Notes under the pieces: model-generated
Databases searched by the model: none
Seen by the model: only the letters and a program-made list of their open reading frames with translations
What the model was told of the DNA's origin: nothing
Source: Peribacillus simplex NBRC 15720 = DSM 1321
GTDB taxonomy: Bacteria > Bacillota > Bacilli > Bacillales > DSM-1321
Length of the DNA stretch: 64,000 nucleotides
NCBI RefSeq assembly: GCF_002243645.1
Contig: NZ_CP017704.1
Coordinates: 3,366,001 to 3,430,000 of the forward strand
Direction: 5' to 3'
Shown here: one piece after another, positions 9,184 to 18,346 of the stretch
How the letters are laid out: each line of letters opens with the position of its first letter
How positions within the stretch are numbered: position 1 is the first letter of the stretch
Made by a program: the position numbers and the translations under genes

Positions 9184-10419
9184 TTAAACAATATCTTGGA
9201 AAGTCATTTTGTTCTTTAATAGAGCGAAAATCCAGTGTAAGAGCTTATTTACACAGGCTATGACGGCTACCTTATAAGGCTTTCCTTCCTCACGTTTCTT
9301 GTCATAAAACACGCGTAGCTTCTTATTTCGAGGGATAATTTCATCAGTTGTCTTAGACTTCCGGCAATCACGAATAGCACAACGAACCGCCATATATAAG
9401 GCATGTCGAAGTCTGCTAGAACCTCTTTTAGTGATTCTATTTTTGGTAGCTGTAAACTTACCGGATTCGAATACACTAGGATCAACTCCAGAGAAAGCTA
9501 CAAGTTTTTTAGGATTATTAAATCGATCTATCTCACCAATTTCAGAAATAATCGTTGCCGCGATCTTTTCTCCGATACCTGGGATAGATTTGAGGATCGT
9601 ATATTCTTCAATTTCTTTAGCGAGGGCGTCTATCTCTGCCTCTAACTTTGATAGATGCTCTTTGTACTGAAGAAGAATATTTATATACATACCAAGGCTT
9701 AAAATATGACTCTGATAGACTGTCTTTTCAAAAGGGTTACGAGCTGCCGCAGCTTTAAGCTGAATCGCTTTTTCATTTGCCCATTTAATTGATCTACTCT
9801 TGCATAACTCAAATATCCTTGCTGTCATTGCTTCTTCACTTGCCTTCAAAATGTCCTCTGAAGAGGGGAACTCTGAAAGAGTTAAGAGTGACACCACAGA
9901 ATATAAATCTCCAAAAACTCCTTTATATTCAGGAAACACTTGTTCAAGCACTGCCTGAAATTGAAGCTTTGTTTGAACCATAACGCCAGTTATGTTTTCA
10001 TGTTGTCTTGTGAGATTACGAAGGTTCAATAACTGGACTCCACGCTTTTTATATGGCTCTAATTCTTCTTTATAAAACAACTCACAGAGAAGATAGGCAT
10101 CAATGGCATCTGTTTTTACCTTTCTTAAGCTTGATCCTCTTGCCTTATATGAAATCAATGGATTAATGATAATCAATAAATATCCTTGTTCTTCCAAGTA
10201 ATGAACGACTGGAGCTTGATAATGTCCAGTGGCTTCTAAAACGACTGAAGGCTTCTGACCAGACTCTTTCTTTACATCCTCAAGAAACGCTACAAGTAAA
10301 TTAAGCCCCTCAACAGTATGAGTTATTTTAAAACTCCTTTGATAAGGTTTACCCTTATCCAAAAATGCTTGAACCTGACTTTCCCCTTTTGAAATATCCA
10401 GACCAACGACTGGATTCAT
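9184..10419 (-). CDS. IS110-family transposase, copy A
   Basis: 411 residues, intact. The N-terminal RuvC-like domain has a DEDD set at Asp8 (VGLDIS), Glu62 (VLEATGHY), Asp104 and Asp107 (KTDAIDAYLL). A long helical middle follows, then the transposase_20 domain from about 275 (LKSIPGIGEKIAATIISEIGEI) with the serine-containing VFESGKFTATKNRITKRG. In IS110/IS621 recombinases the serine is the nucleophile and the RuvC domain works with a bridge RNA. AGGAGGAG lies 7 bases before the ATG. It differs from copy B at about six residues, so the two copies are recent relatives. Confidence 0.95.
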   Translation of the reverse strand: MNPVVGLDISKGESQVQAFLDKGKPYQRSFKITHTVEGLNLLVAFLEDVKKESGQKPSVVLEATGHYQAPVVHYLEEQGYLLIIINPLISYKARGSSLRKVKTDAIDAYLLCELFYKEELEPYKKRGVQLLNLRNLTRQHENITGVMVQTKLQFQAVLEQVFPEYKGVFGDLYSVVSLLTLSEFPSSEDILKASEEAMTARIFELCKSRSIKWANEKAIQLKAAAARNPFEKTVYQSHILSLGMYINILLQYKEHLSKLEAEIDALAKEIEEYTILKSIPGIGEKIAATIISEIGEIDRFNNPKKLVAFSGVDPSVFESGKFTATKNRITKRGSSRLRHALYMAVRCAIRDCRKSKTTDEIIPRNKKLRVFYDKKREEGKPYKVAVIACVNKLLHWIFALLKNKMTFQDIV

Positions 10420-10469
10420 TCTAAATCTCCTCCTGATCTAGTGGATTACCGGTACCCCTATTTCTCCTT

Positions 10470-10605
10470 GCAGTGTCACAGCTTCGCTTGTTATACGAGA
10501 TCTACGTCCCAACCAGCCTAATCATGTTTCTACAAGTAGGGGGCAAACTGTTTAGTTGACGGGGTCTATCCCCACGAGCAGGTACGTTTTGCCCCGGCTA
10601 CCGTT
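10470..10605 (-). ncRNA. Candidate bridge RNA of IS110 copy A
   Basis: Upstream of the transposase and on the same strand. A promoter is visible: TTGACC at 10628-10633 (as GGTCAA on +), 16-base spacer, TATTAT at 10606-10611. Next comes a GGGG/CCCC hairpin, then a loop region in which AACTAA (+ 10552-10557) and TGCCCC (+ 10540-10545) sit 6 bases apart. These match, respectively, the reverse complement of the right half and the sequence of the left half of the insertion site, read in the element's own orientation. Farther on, GCTGGTT resembles the element's right end. The structure and transcript are inferred. Confidence 0.7.
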
Positions 10606-10668
10606 ATAATAAAACCATATAAAAAATGGTCAACCAGAAATATTTTCTGGCTGACCTTATAATACGAA

Positions 10669-10690
10669 CGGGGCAGGTTAGTTGCATAAG
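10669..10690 (+). repeat. Repeat family 1, right half of the palindrome interrupted by copy A
   Basis: CGGGGCAG followed by GTTAGTTGCATAAG directly abuts the element end. Confidence 0.85.
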
Positions 10691-10707
10691 GAACCGGATA
10701 GCTATAA

Positions 10708-10750
10708 AAAAGCAAACTCTCCAAAACTAAGGCGAGTTTGCTTTTTTATT
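10708..10750. terminator. Hairpin terminator
   Basis: AAAGCAAACTC/GAGTTTGCTTT stem with T-run, in the region between copy A and the MerR gene. It may isolate the MerR promoter from read-through. Confidence 0.75.
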
Positions 10751-10937
10751 TGAAAATAACGAGGTCAAAACAACTGTCATTTTGGTTCAAAATTTCGGAA
10801 AAGAACTTCAAAACGGAACCCTTTATAAATAAGTGACTTTTTTTACTCTACTCTTTAAGTCTCCTTTTTAAAGTTTTCCTAACGAAATAAATCAAAAATA
10901 GATCATTAATCTTCATATGCAGAAGAATTACAATTTC

Positions 10938-10968
10938 TTGACTTAGAGTAAACTCTAAGCATTATTCT
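10938..10968 (+). promoter_or_regulatory. MerR-type promoter with operator (autoregulation)
   Basis: TTGACT at 10938-10943 and TATTCT at 10963-10968 are separated by 19 bases, the stretched spacing of MerR-activated promoters. The spacer carries a perfect palindrome, CTTAGAGT-AA-ACTCTAAG (10942-10959). Confidence 0.8.
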
Positions 10969-11033
10969 TTCTTTATAACACAAATTAAAAAAAAGAAGAA
11001 ATAGACATATCAGATTTAATGGAGGCGGTTATA

Positions 11034-11402
11034 TTGACATATTCTATTGGAGAATTTTCTAAAATAGTTGGGCTAAGCGAACATACATTGAGGTTTTATG
11101 AAAAAGAAGGGTTAATAAAAGTAAATAGAGACAATAACAATGTCAGAATTTACTCGGATGAAAATAAATTATGGATTGAATCCTTGCTCCACCTAAAAAA
11201 TACAGGGATGTCACTAAAAGACATGAAACGATTTGCCATGTGGGGGCATATGGGGGATAAAACAATGGAAGAAAGATTAGCTCTGCTTAAAAAGCATCGC
11301 ATAAAAGTAGTGGAAGAATTGGAGAAGATTCGTCAAAGTTTAGAGCATTTGGATAATAAAATAAATTTTTATGAAAATGAAGTAGGAGACTGTTTCTCTT
11401 AG
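11034..11402 (+). CDS. MerR-family transcriptional regulator
   Basis: About 122 residues: an N-terminal winged helix (YSIGEFSKIVGLSEHTLRFYEKEGL), then WIESLLHLKNTGMSLKDMKRF and a C-terminal coiled-coil dimerisation helix (about 80-115). I chose TTG 11034 as start because GGAGG lies 8 bases before it; the ATG at 11019 overlaps that site. The only cysteine is near the C-terminus, so the central redox cysteine of AdhR/NmlR-type regulators is absent and another inducer is likely. Its operator recurs in front of the flavin oxidoreductase gene, which is therefore the probable target. Confidence 0.88.
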   Translation: MTYSIGEFSKIVGLSEHTLRFYEKEGLIKVNRDNNNVRIYSDENKLWIESLLHLKNTGMSLKDMKRFAMWGHMGDKTMEERLALLKKHRIKVVEELEKIRQSLEHLDNKINFYENEVGDCFS

Positions 11403-11499
11403 AAATTAAGCAGCTGGTTGTTTTTTTTCATTTGCATCATTTGATAACCCTCGTACAGACAGCTTTCTACATCGTGTTTTTATCGAAAATAAAAAACAC

Positions 11500-11530
11500 T
11501 TGCGTTAGAGTGCTCTCTAAGGATTAACCT
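11500..11530 (+). promoter_or_regulatory. MerR-type promoter of the flavin oxidoreductase gene
   Basis: TTGCGT (11500-11505), a 19-base spacer containing the palindrome TTAGAG-TGCT-CTCTAA (11505-11520), and TAACCT (11525-11530). The half-sites match the operator at 10942-10959. Confidence 0.75.
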
Positions 11531-11620
11531 ATTCTTGCACCATTTAATACATGAAGGATTAATCAACCTTTACAAAAACTAACAATGTTAGATCGATACT
11601 ATTCAGAAAGAGGTTAAAAA

Positions 11621-12754
11621 ATGAACGGAAAATATAGCAACTTATTTAAATCTTTTACATTTAAAAACGGGATTACCCTTAATAATAGAGTGGTTATGGC
11701 ACCAATGACAACTTGGTCCAGTAATGATGATTACACGGTTTCGGATGAGGAATTAACCTATTACAAAAAAAGAGTAAACGGAGTAGGACTTGTGATTACA
11801 GGTTGTACACATGTGACTCCAAACGGGATCGGTTTTACAAATGAATTTGCAGCTTATGACGATACATTTACGCCGGGCTTACGTAAATTAGCTGAAGCCG
11901 CGAAAAGTGGCGGAGCTCCTGCAATCCTTCAAATTTTCCATGCAGGTAACAAAGCACTACCGGACTTGACACCAAATGGTGAGGTTGTTAGTTCCAGCGC
12001 TTTAGAGACTGAAGCTACTGGATTTGCACCTTCAGTGCTACCTAGAGAGCTTTCCCATGTCGAGATAATGGAAGTGATTCATGCATTTGGAGAAACAACA
12101 AGAAGAGCAATTGAAGCAGGTTTTGACGGTGTTGAACTTCATGGGGCTCATGGGTTTTTAATACAAAACTTCTTCTCACCTTTCTTCAACAGACGAGAAG
12201 ATCAATGGGGAGGATCATTAGAAAATCGCATGCGTTTCCCACTGGCAATCGTTCAGGAAGTAAAAAATGTCATTGAAAAGCATGCAACAAAACCGTTTAT
12301 TTTAGGATACAGAATATCTCCTGACGAACACCAAGAAGGCGGTTTGAGAATGAAGGATACCTATGCATTGATTGAAAGCTTGATTGAAGAGGATGTTGAT
12401 TATGTGCATGCTTCATTGGCTGATGCTCTTTCTTCAAAGCCAGTCGACAGTCAAGATGAAAAGACATATCTTGAGTTAGTTGTCGACCATGTAAACGGAC
12501 GAGTTCCTGTACTGGCTGCTGGTTCTATGGTAACTCCGGATGATGTTGCCAAAGCATTGGATAAGGGACTTACCCTAGCTGCAATTGGCCACGCGTTAAT
12601 TATGAATCCAGACTGGGTTGAAAAGGTTCAAAATGGACAAGTGTCTGAGATCCAAACAGCGATAAAGGCTTCAAAGGTTAGTGAGCTTGAGCTTCCAGAA
12701 AAACTTTGGGGCATCATTCAAGCTTCAGGCCCATGGTTTAAGATTGAGGAATAA
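11621..12754 (+). CDS. Old yellow enzyme family NADH:flavin oxidoreductase (YqiG-like)
   Basis: 377 residues of a complete TIM-barrel FMN enzyme. Visible family segments are NRVVMAPMTTW near the N-terminus, LQIFHAGNKA, the substrate-site GFDGVELHGAHGFLIQNFFS, NRREDQWGGSLENRMRF and the FMN phosphate segment VLAAGSMVTPDDVAKAL. It reduces activated C=C bonds of enals, enones or quinones with NAD(P)H in the cytoplasm. AAAGAGG lies 8 bases upstream. The shared palindrome in its promoter makes control by the adjacent MerR protein likely, suggesting an electrophile-response unit. Its natural substrate is unknown. Confidence 0.92.
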   Translation: MNGKYSNLFKSFTFKNGITLNNRVVMAPMTTWSSNDDYTVSDEELTYYKKRVNGVGLVITGCTHVTPNGIGFTNEFAAYDDTFTPGLRKLAEAAKSGGAPAILQIFHAGNKALPDLTPNGEVVSSSALETEATGFAPSVLPRELSHVEIMEVIHAFGETTRRAIEAGFDGVELHGAHGFLIQNFFSPFFNRREDQWGGSLENRMRFPLAIVQEVKNVIEKHATKPFILGYRISPDEHQEGGLRMKDTYALIESLIEEDVDYVHASLADALSSKPVDSQDEKTYLELVVDHVNGRVPVLAAGSMVTPDDVAKALDKGLTLAAIGHALIMNPDWVEKVQNGQVSEIQTAIKASKVSELELPEKLWGIIQASGPWFKIEE

Positions 12755-12829
12755 TTTAGAACTAATGGTTGATTAACTACGGGCAAGAGAGGTTTGCGAT
12801 GTATACCTTCAGTTGTATGATCTACAAAT

Positions 12830-13346
12830 GACTCCTGGAGAGTCGATGAAACGTATATCAAAGTAATAGGTCAATGAATGTATCTGTATCGTGCAGTGGA
12901 TTCCAAAGGAAACACGATTGATTTTTATCTCAGTAAAACAAGAGACAAAAAGGCTGCAAAGCGCTTCTTCAAGAAAGCTTTGCGGTCTTTTCATGTTTCT
13001 AAGCCTCGTGTCATGACGGTCGATAAGAATCCGGCTTATCCAATAGCAATTGAAGATTTTAAAAAAGAGCTGATGGTATGTAACTTAGACAACAGAAGTA
13101 CCGGAATAACCTATTGGAGCAAGATCATCACATTATAAAGAAACGAGTCGTTCTATGCTAGGATTAAAAACGTTTCGAACCGACAAACAAATCAACTTTG
13201 AAGTGGAGGTGATGCATATGCTGAAAAAAGGACAACTTCAACAAGGGGTGAAGTCTGTCCAAGGCGAGATTGAATTCACCAATAAATTATTTGGAGTAGC
13301 CTCATCATTCATAGATGAAAAGGATATTGAGATTCTATGTTTCTAA
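12830..13346 (+). pseudogene. IS6-family transposase remnant
   Basis: Pieces of an IS6/IS240-type transposase in more than one frame. WRVDETYIKV near 12836 is followed by a TGA where Trp is expected, then MYLYRAVDSKGNTIDFYLSKTRDKKAAKRFF (split here as MYLYRAVDSKGN and KKAAKRFF), a lost middle after 13080, and SMLGLKTFR plus EVMHMLKKGQL from 13155 to the end. Nonsense and frameshift changes kill it. Terminal inverted repeats were not recognised. It lies just behind the flavin oxidoreductase gene. Confidence 0.85.
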
Positions 13347-13665
13347 CAGGTCATATTTGCAACAGAACAACGATTTATAAATAAGTATCAGCTTTAGACC
13401 ATTTTATAACCTAATCGTTCTACAATTACCTAACAATTTGGGCGAATTGTCCGATACAAAAGTTTTTTTTTTACATAGGTTAATAAAAAGTATGATTACT
13501 CCAGTGGTGTCGATTAATCACGGATAAATAAAGAACATATTCAACATTAGAGTAAAAATTATGATTGTATAGGGATACGACCTGATATTGGAACATAATG
13601 AATCTGTCGTGACCTTACCCTTATTTTGGCGGAAAATACTTTTATATATCATAGGAGGGGTTTTC
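13347..13665. other. Upstream region of the cotS-like operon
   Basis: AT-rich with a ten-T run near 13464. No repeat copy and no gene. It presumably holds the sporulation promoter of cotS-cotSA, but I cannot assign a specific sigma-K or sigma-E site. Confidence 0.4.
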
Positions 13666-14766
13666 ATGGAGAAAATTATAATTGTGCCTTGGGAAGAAGA
13701 TGAACTTACTCATGAGTTTTTTGTTCCTGAATATATTGAAAAAATGGCACTAGAAGTTCTTGAACATTACGGTTTCTCCGTTCAGAGCATGCAAGTTGTC
13801 ACAACAAAACCAGATAAAGGTGGCTCTATATGGAAATTAGAAACAAGTTCAGGGCCAAAGAGTTTAAAACTTTTACACAGAAGACCTACAAGAAGTATGT
13901 TTAGCTTAGGAGCTCAAGAATATTTAGTTAATGTTAAGGAAGCAAGAGTACCGCCCATCGTAAAAACTAAAGATGGAAATGATTATGTTGAGGCTGGAGA
14001 AAAATTATGGTTCGTCGCTGAGTGGATCGAATCATTGGCACCTGTAACAAAAGATTTGGAAGGAGCCAAACACCTTTGTAATGCTCTCGGCGAATTCCAC
14101 CTTTTAAGCAAAGGTTATGTTCCACCTCAACAAGCTGAAGTTGCATCTAGATTATATAAATGGCCAATGACTTATCAAAAAGTTATTAATAAAATGGATT
14201 GGTTTCGAAACATTGCTAACGCATATGAAGAAATGCCTGCAAGCCCCTATTTACTGAATGTTTTAAATCAATTTGAAGAACAAGCAATAAGAAGTTTAGA
14301 GAAATTAAATGAATCAAGCTATTTAGAGTTAGCACAACAAGGAAATGAATATTGGGGATTAGTGCATCAAGATTATGGCTGGTCAAATGGGCAAATGGGC
14401 TCTAATGGAATGTGGATTATTGACCTTGACGGTGTTGCATATGACCTTCCTATTCGAGATTTGAGAAAATTGATTACCGGCACAATGGCAGATTTATATA
14501 GATGGGATGCAACTTGGGTAAGAGAAATGATCCAGTCCTATCACGAGGCAAATCCAATTTCATCGCAACTATACGATATCTTAATGATCGATTTATCTTC
14601 TCCAAATGAATTTTACAAGAATATTAAAGAAGTAGTATATGATCCTGAATTATTTCTAAATGATCAAACAACAACTATGATTCAAACAATTGTTGATACC
14701 GATCAGACAAAATGGCCAGTTTTAGAAGAAATTAAAGGTGATTGGAAGGGAATAGAACAAACATGA
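13666..14766 (+). CDS. cotS: CotS-family spore coat protein (kinase-like fold)
   Basis: 366 residues from ATG 13666, chosen because AGGAGGGG lies 6-7 bases upstream; longer in-frame starts lack a site. The fold is that of CotS/CotI/YutH and aminoglycoside phosphotransferases: an N-lobe with LKLLHRRP, a hinge with WFVAEWIES, then the catalytic-loop pattern HQDYGWSNG and the IIDLDG metal motif, both in the right order. CotS proteins are inner-to-middle coat components and CotH-independent kinases have not been shown for all of them. The stop overlaps the next gene's start by four bases (ATGA), so the two are co-translated. Confidence 0.88.
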   Translation: MEKIIIVPWEEDELTHEFFVPEYIEKMALEVLEHYGFSVQSMQVVTTKPDKGGSIWKLETSSGPKSLKLLHRRPTRSMFSLGAQEYLVNVKEARVPPIVKTKDGNDYVEAGEKLWFVAEWIESLAPVTKDLEGAKHLCNALGEFHLLSKGYVPPQQAEVASRLYKWPMTYQKVINKMDWFRNIANAYEEMPASPYLLNVLNQFEEQAIRSLEKLNESSYLELAQQGNEYWGLVHQDYGWSNGQMGSNGMWIIDLDGVAYDLPIRDLRKLITGTMADLYRWDATWVREMIQSYHEANPISSQLYDILMIDLSSPNEFYKNIKEVVYDPELFLNDQTTTMIQTIVDTDQTKWPVLEEIKGDWKGIEQT

Positions 14767-15899
14767 AAATTTTAATGATTTGTACCGAAAAGCTTCCTGT
14801 TCCTCCAGTACTAGGTGGTGCCATTCAAACCTACATCTCAGGCATCCTGCCATATTTAAGTAAAGTCCATAATATTACGGTTTTAGGAATTAATGACCCA
14901 TCACTCCCTGATCAAGAAACGATTGATGGAAACCAGTATGTACGTGTACCTGGAAAAATATTCGAAGTATATCGAGAAGAGGTTATTAGCTATCTTGAAG
15001 CAAATCATTTCGATCTAATTCATATATTTAATCGACCTCGACTAGTCCTGCCAGTCCGACAAGCAGCACCTAATTCAAAAATTATCCTCAGCATGCATAA
15101 TGATATGTTTAATCCAGAGAAAATCAATCCGGAAGAAGCAAAAGCAGCCATAGACGAAGTTACAAATATTGTAACTGTCAGTGATTATATAGGCAATGTC
15201 ATAAAAGAGTTATATCCACAAGCTTCATCAAAGATTCGCACAATCTATTCTGGTGTAGACACCAATCGATTTCTACCCGGTAGTCACTCGAAAATGCAAA
15301 AAATTCGTAATGAAATACGAAAAACAAACGGTCTTGAAAACAAAACGGTCATATTATTTGCAGGAAGGCTATCAAATAATAAAGGAGTCGATAGGCTAAT
15401 TCGAGCATTACCTGAGCTTTCAAGTAAATTTAAGGATTTAGCTTTAGTTATTGTCGGAAGTAAATGGTTCAGCCAAAATGATGTTACTGATTATGTAGCT
15501 TATGTAAGAGCATTGGCAAAAAAGCTACCTATCCCAGTTGTTTCAACAGGTTTTGTATCACCTAGTGAAATACAAAATTGGTTTACTGCTGCTGATTTAT
15601 TCGTATGTACATCAATATGGCAAGAACCACTTGCACGCGTCCATTATGAAGCAATGGCTGCAGGACTTCCAATCGTAACAACTGCAAGAGGCGGAAATCC
15701 AGAGGTTATTCGTATAGGAGAGAATGGGCTTGTAGTAGAGAATCCAGAAGATCCTGGATGTTTTACAGAAAAGATTACAGAAATTCTAACAAACAAATCA
15801 CTAATGAAAAAAATGGGCGAACGAGGCAGAGAACTTGCCCTTTCCTTATATGAATGGAATCGAGTAGGATCTGAAATACTTGAAGTTTGGAAAAAATAA
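14763..15899 (+). CDS. cotSA: CotSA-like spore coat glycosyltransferase (GT4)
   Basis: 378 residues. The N-terminal ICTEKLPVPPVLGGAIQTYI matches the opening of CotSA. The GT-B fold is complete: IYSGVDTNRF, the sugar-nucleotide segment VILFAGRLSNNKGVDRLIRAL and the late EPLARVHYEAMAAGLPIV, whose glutamates mark the GT4 donor site. In B. subtilis cotSA and cotS are adjacent and encode coat proteins; a role in coat or spore-surface glycosylation is inferred. ATG 14763 is used because of the ATGA overlap and GGAAGG upstream. A decayed epimerase gene follows, hinting at a once longer sugar operon. Confidence 0.88.
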   Translation: MKILMICTEKLPVPPVLGGAIQTYISGILPYLSKVHNITVLGINDPSLPDQETIDGNQYVRVPGKIFEVYREEVISYLEANHFDLIHIFNRPRLVLPVRQAAPNSKIILSMHNDMFNPEKINPEEAKAAIDEVTNIVTVSDYIGNVIKELYPQASSKIRTIYSGVDTNRFLPGSHSKMQKIRNEIRKTNGLENKTVILFAGRLSNNKGVDRLIRALPELSSKFKDLALVIVGSKWFSQNDVTDYVAYVRALAKKLPIPVVSTGFVSPSEIQNWFTAADLFVCTSIWQEPLARVHYEAMAAGLPIVTTARGGNPEVIRIGENGLVVENPEDPGCFTEKITEILTNKSLMKKMGERGRELALSLYEWNRVGSEILEVWKK

Positions 15900-15960
15900 C
15901 TGTATAGACCAAGAAAAGTGTATATGAACATGGATGACACTATATTGGAGTTGCTCGTAC

Positions 15961-16158
15961 ATGAAGGTCACTGGTGCTGCAGGGTTTATCGTATCACATT
16001 TATATGAACAATTACTAAAGGATACGAGAAACACAATTATTGGCGATGATTCATTTGCAGGACCTACCCCTACTATCCCTAATAAGCTAAAGCTAGTTAA
16101 CCTTAAAGCTCTCCAGAACCACCCCAAGTTTCAATTTATGCAACAAATTTGTCAATGA
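15961..16158 (+). pseudogene. NAD-dependent epimerase/dehydratase, 5' remnant
   Basis: MKVTGAAGFIVSHLYEQLL followed by TIIGDDSFAGPTPTIPNKLK is the Rossmann-fold start of a nucleotide-sugar epimerase. The usual TGAAGFIGSH is altered (Val for Gly), one hydrophobic residue before TGAAG seems lost, and the frame ends after 66 codons where about 310 are expected. It lies 60 bases after cotSA, the place of sugar-modifying genes in spore polysaccharide operons. Confidence 0.75.
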
Positions 16159-16259
16159 CACTCCTTCTAAAAAGCAACAATCTTTACTAAATCAGCCTAG
16201 GGAAAGTTATTGTGTCGCAGTTCGAAAAAATTGTGGTAATAAATAGGATGGCCCTTGTT

Positions 16260-16341
16260 TAACTTTCGGGGTGCTTTAGCTGAAGATCGGGGCTGACTTT
16301 AATGCAGCTCTTTCTTTATGTAACTAAAGGTTCAGGTTAGC
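16260..16341 (+). repeat. Repeat family 1, full but degenerate copy
   Basis: AACTTTCGGGGTGCTTTAGC, then a weakened GGCTGAC/GCAGCTC hairpin, then AACTAAAGGTTCAG-GTTAG. Confidence 0.75.
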
Positions 16342-16354
16342 CTTAACCTGAACC
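16329..16354. terminator. Bidirectional hairpin terminator
   Basis: GGTTCAGGTTA/TTAACCTGAACC stem, directly after the minus-strand haloperoxidase-like gene. It reuses the palindrome module of the overlapping repeat. Confidence 0.7.
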
Positions 16355-16361
16355 AAAAATA

Positions 16362-17078
16362 TTATTGAAGCGTATTTAGATTTTGTGCACTTAATAAACT
16401 TACAACTACATCTCCAATTTGTCTGCCTAACCTTAAGCCTTCATTGTTATCTACGTTAAAATGTACGCCAGCGTACAAACGAGATTGAGCACTTTCTTCC
16501 ATTAATTTTTTTATTTCGGATGACTCTTGAGGGAAAATATAACTTAATACTGCCTCTGCGCATCCCGCCACAGTAGCGTGTGCAGAAGGGTAAGCTGGAA
16601 AACGTGGGGTAAACAACACAGTAGATAGATTTCTGCCATATTGATTTGGACGTGCAACATCCCAATGATATTTAAAAAACCACGTCATAACAAATGTATC
16701 ATTCATAGCAGCGTGGAAATATCCCTGCACCCTGGCAACACTCGGTGATCCTAGCTTATGCTTTTCAGCTAACTTGAAAATTAGAGTGGTAATTTTCGCG
16801 GTTAATTCACCTGTTCCCCAATATTGTGCGATTCGTATTTGCGGGGAAGTTAATGACTTTAATGTTTCCTCTACAATGAATAACTCTGTTTCCCAATCAA
16901 TATTTTCAGGGTTGTTAATTCGCCAAATAATACGTTGATGAAAGGGGTCTAGGAAATCATTGTCTCTTCCCCTTGAAATAAAAAACATCGGCCAATTTCT
17001 TGCTTCTGGAGAACCTTTAGGTGGGATACTCTCCCCTGGGTAAGGATATTCTGTCCATCTTCTATAACTTGTTCTCAT
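16362..17078 (-). CDS. Vanadium-dependent haloperoxidase/PAP2-superfamily protein
   Basis: 238 residues with the complete three-part active-site signature: Lys136-X6-Arg143-Pro144 (KYHWDVARP), Pro164-Ser165-Ala166-His167 (PSAH) and Ser199-Arg200-X5-His206-X3-Asp210 (SRLYAGVHFNVD). This is shared by vanadium haloperoxidases and acid phosphatases of the PAP2 superfamily. No signal peptide or membrane helix is visible, which favours the soluble haloperoxidase-like group found in spore formers; halide activity is not proven. The start is preceded by AGGGGGGTGT. It is monocistronic and converges on the upstream + genes. Confidence 0.85.
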   Translation of the reverse strand: MRTSYRRWTEYPYPGESIPPKGSPEARNWPMFFISRGRDNDFLDPFHQRIIWRINNPENIDWETELFIVEETLKSLTSPQIRIAQYWGTGELTAKITTLIFKLAEKHKLGSPSVARVQGYFHAAMNDTFVMTWFFKYHWDVARPNQYGRNLSTVLFTPRFPAYPSAHATVAGCAEAVLSYIFPQESSEIKKLMEESAQSRLYAGVHFNVDNNEGLRLGRQIGDVVVSLLSAQNLNTLQ

Positions 17079-17432
17079 AAAGACACCCCCCTAATAAATG
17101 TTCTCCTTGTTCCTTATGATTGAGAGTATTGAAATATGACCATTTAACTTTTTGCCCCCTAATCAGAGGAGAAAGATCAGGGGAGACTGTCGAAGTTGGT
17201 TCTTTTTTTCAAATGTGAAGTTATACAACTTAAGATGTGTTTTACTTCGTGTCACTCCAATTTCAAATGAACTTTTTTGATTGAGCCATTTTATACCTTT
17301 AAGCTGATTCCCCCAAACCTTTACAATATAAATTAACATTTCGGAGTTTTATTTGAAAAATTTCCAAATTTTCAAAGGTATTCAAATGATCATGTCCTGA
17401 AATAATAAGAAAAACACAGGAGAAGAAACCAT
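17079..17432. other. Divergent intergenic region
   Basis: Promoter space for the haloperoxidase-like gene (-) and the secreted protein gene (+). No repeat copy, RNA or further gene was found. Confidence 0.5.
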
Positions 17433-18293
17433 ATGATCAGAAAAAAATGTTATAAAGAATTTATCGCTATTTTTACTTTTATATTTGTCTTAATGGTGAA
17501 TCATTCGGTCTATGCAATTGAATGGGAAGATAAAGAAGTACCAATTAACTTTAAAATTGAGATATTACCTTGGGAGATAGTAAACAACACTATTCCTAAT
17601 AGAACAAATTTCACCATTATAGACATTGAAACGGGATTATCATTTAAGGTTCAACGAAGAGCAGGTAGTCATCATGCCGATGCTCAGCCACTAACCAAGG
17701 ATGATACTCAGATTATGAAGAAAATTTATCATAATCAATGGAGTTGGAAAAGAAGAGCGATTATTGTATTAATTAATAATCAAATGATCGCTGCCTCTAT
17801 GAATGGAATGCCACATGGTGCCGGTGCTCTTCAAAATGGTTTTTCAGGTCACTTCTGTATTCATTTCTATGGAAGTTTAACACATCGTTTAAAAAACGAA
17901 GATCCCGCTCATAAATTAATGATATTGAAAGCGGCCGGTAAGCTTGATGAATATTTAGGCACGGTAAGTCCCTACGAACTTATCCATATTTTCACCATTG
18001 CCATGAATCAAGGAGATAGAAAATTATTATCAATGACTTTATCAAATCCGGATCATTCCAATCGTTTCATTAAGCTTGCTGAAAGTATTACATACTTTGG
18101 GGTTAGAGATTTTTCAGGACAACCACTTGAAGACGCAAACGGGTTAATACTCGTGGATGTACCGGTTCAAGTGAAGATTTATAAAGAGAGAGAAGGGAGT
18201 GAAAACAAGATCATCCATTTTATGATCCGAAGGGAGAGTCTGACTGATCGTTGGTTCATTGATCAAGATGCGATCTATGAAGACTTAAAATAA
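17433..18293 (+). CDS. Secreted protein of unknown family
   Basis: 286 residues with a signal peptide (FIAIFTFIFVLMVNHSVYA, residues 10-28). The mature part has a conserved-looking core: GLSFKVQRRAGSHHADAQPL, WSWKRRAIIVLINNQ and a Gly/His-rich block MNGMPHGAGALQNGF-SGHFCIHFYGS near 125-155 with one Cys between two His. The HG...CIHF pattern recalls L,D-transpeptidase-type wall enzymes, but I cannot assign it to that family. The C-terminal half is mixed alpha/beta. AGGAGAAG lies 8 bases upstream of the ATG. It is probably transcribed with the VanW-family gene that begins within 60 bases. Confidence 0.75.
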   Translation: MIRKKCYKEFIAIFTFIFVLMVNHSVYAIEWEDKEVPINFKIEILPWEIVNNTIPNRTNFTIIDIETGLSFKVQRRAGSHHADAQPLTKDDTQIMKKIYHNQWSWKRRAIIVLINNQMIAASMNGMPHGAGALQNGFSGHFCIHFYGSLTHRLKNEDPAHKLMILKAAGKLDEYLGTVSPYELIHIFTIAMNQGDRKLLSMTLSNPDHSNRFIKLAESITYFGVRDFSGQPLEDANGLILVDVPVQVKIYKEREGSENKIIHFMIRRESLTDRWFIDQDAIYEDLK

Positions 18294-18346
18294 GATTTGT
18301 GAAGATTCGAAAAAATAAATTCCAATCCAGTGTGGGGGTGCATTCG

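Larger units (their letters stand above)
9049..10668 (-). mobile_element. IS110-family insertion sequence, copy A (1620 bp)
   Basis: The element splits a family 1 palindrome: GGAACTAA ends at 9048 and CGGGGCAG resumes at 10669. Copy B (31108-32727) has the same length and ends at the same point of another repeat, which defines both boundaries. Comparison gives AA (+ strand) as the shared core dinucleotide. It holds one transposase gene on the minus strand and about 250 bases of upstream non-coding DNA with a subterminal palindrome at 10626-10657. There are no terminal inverted repeats, as expected for IS110. Confidence 0.9.
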
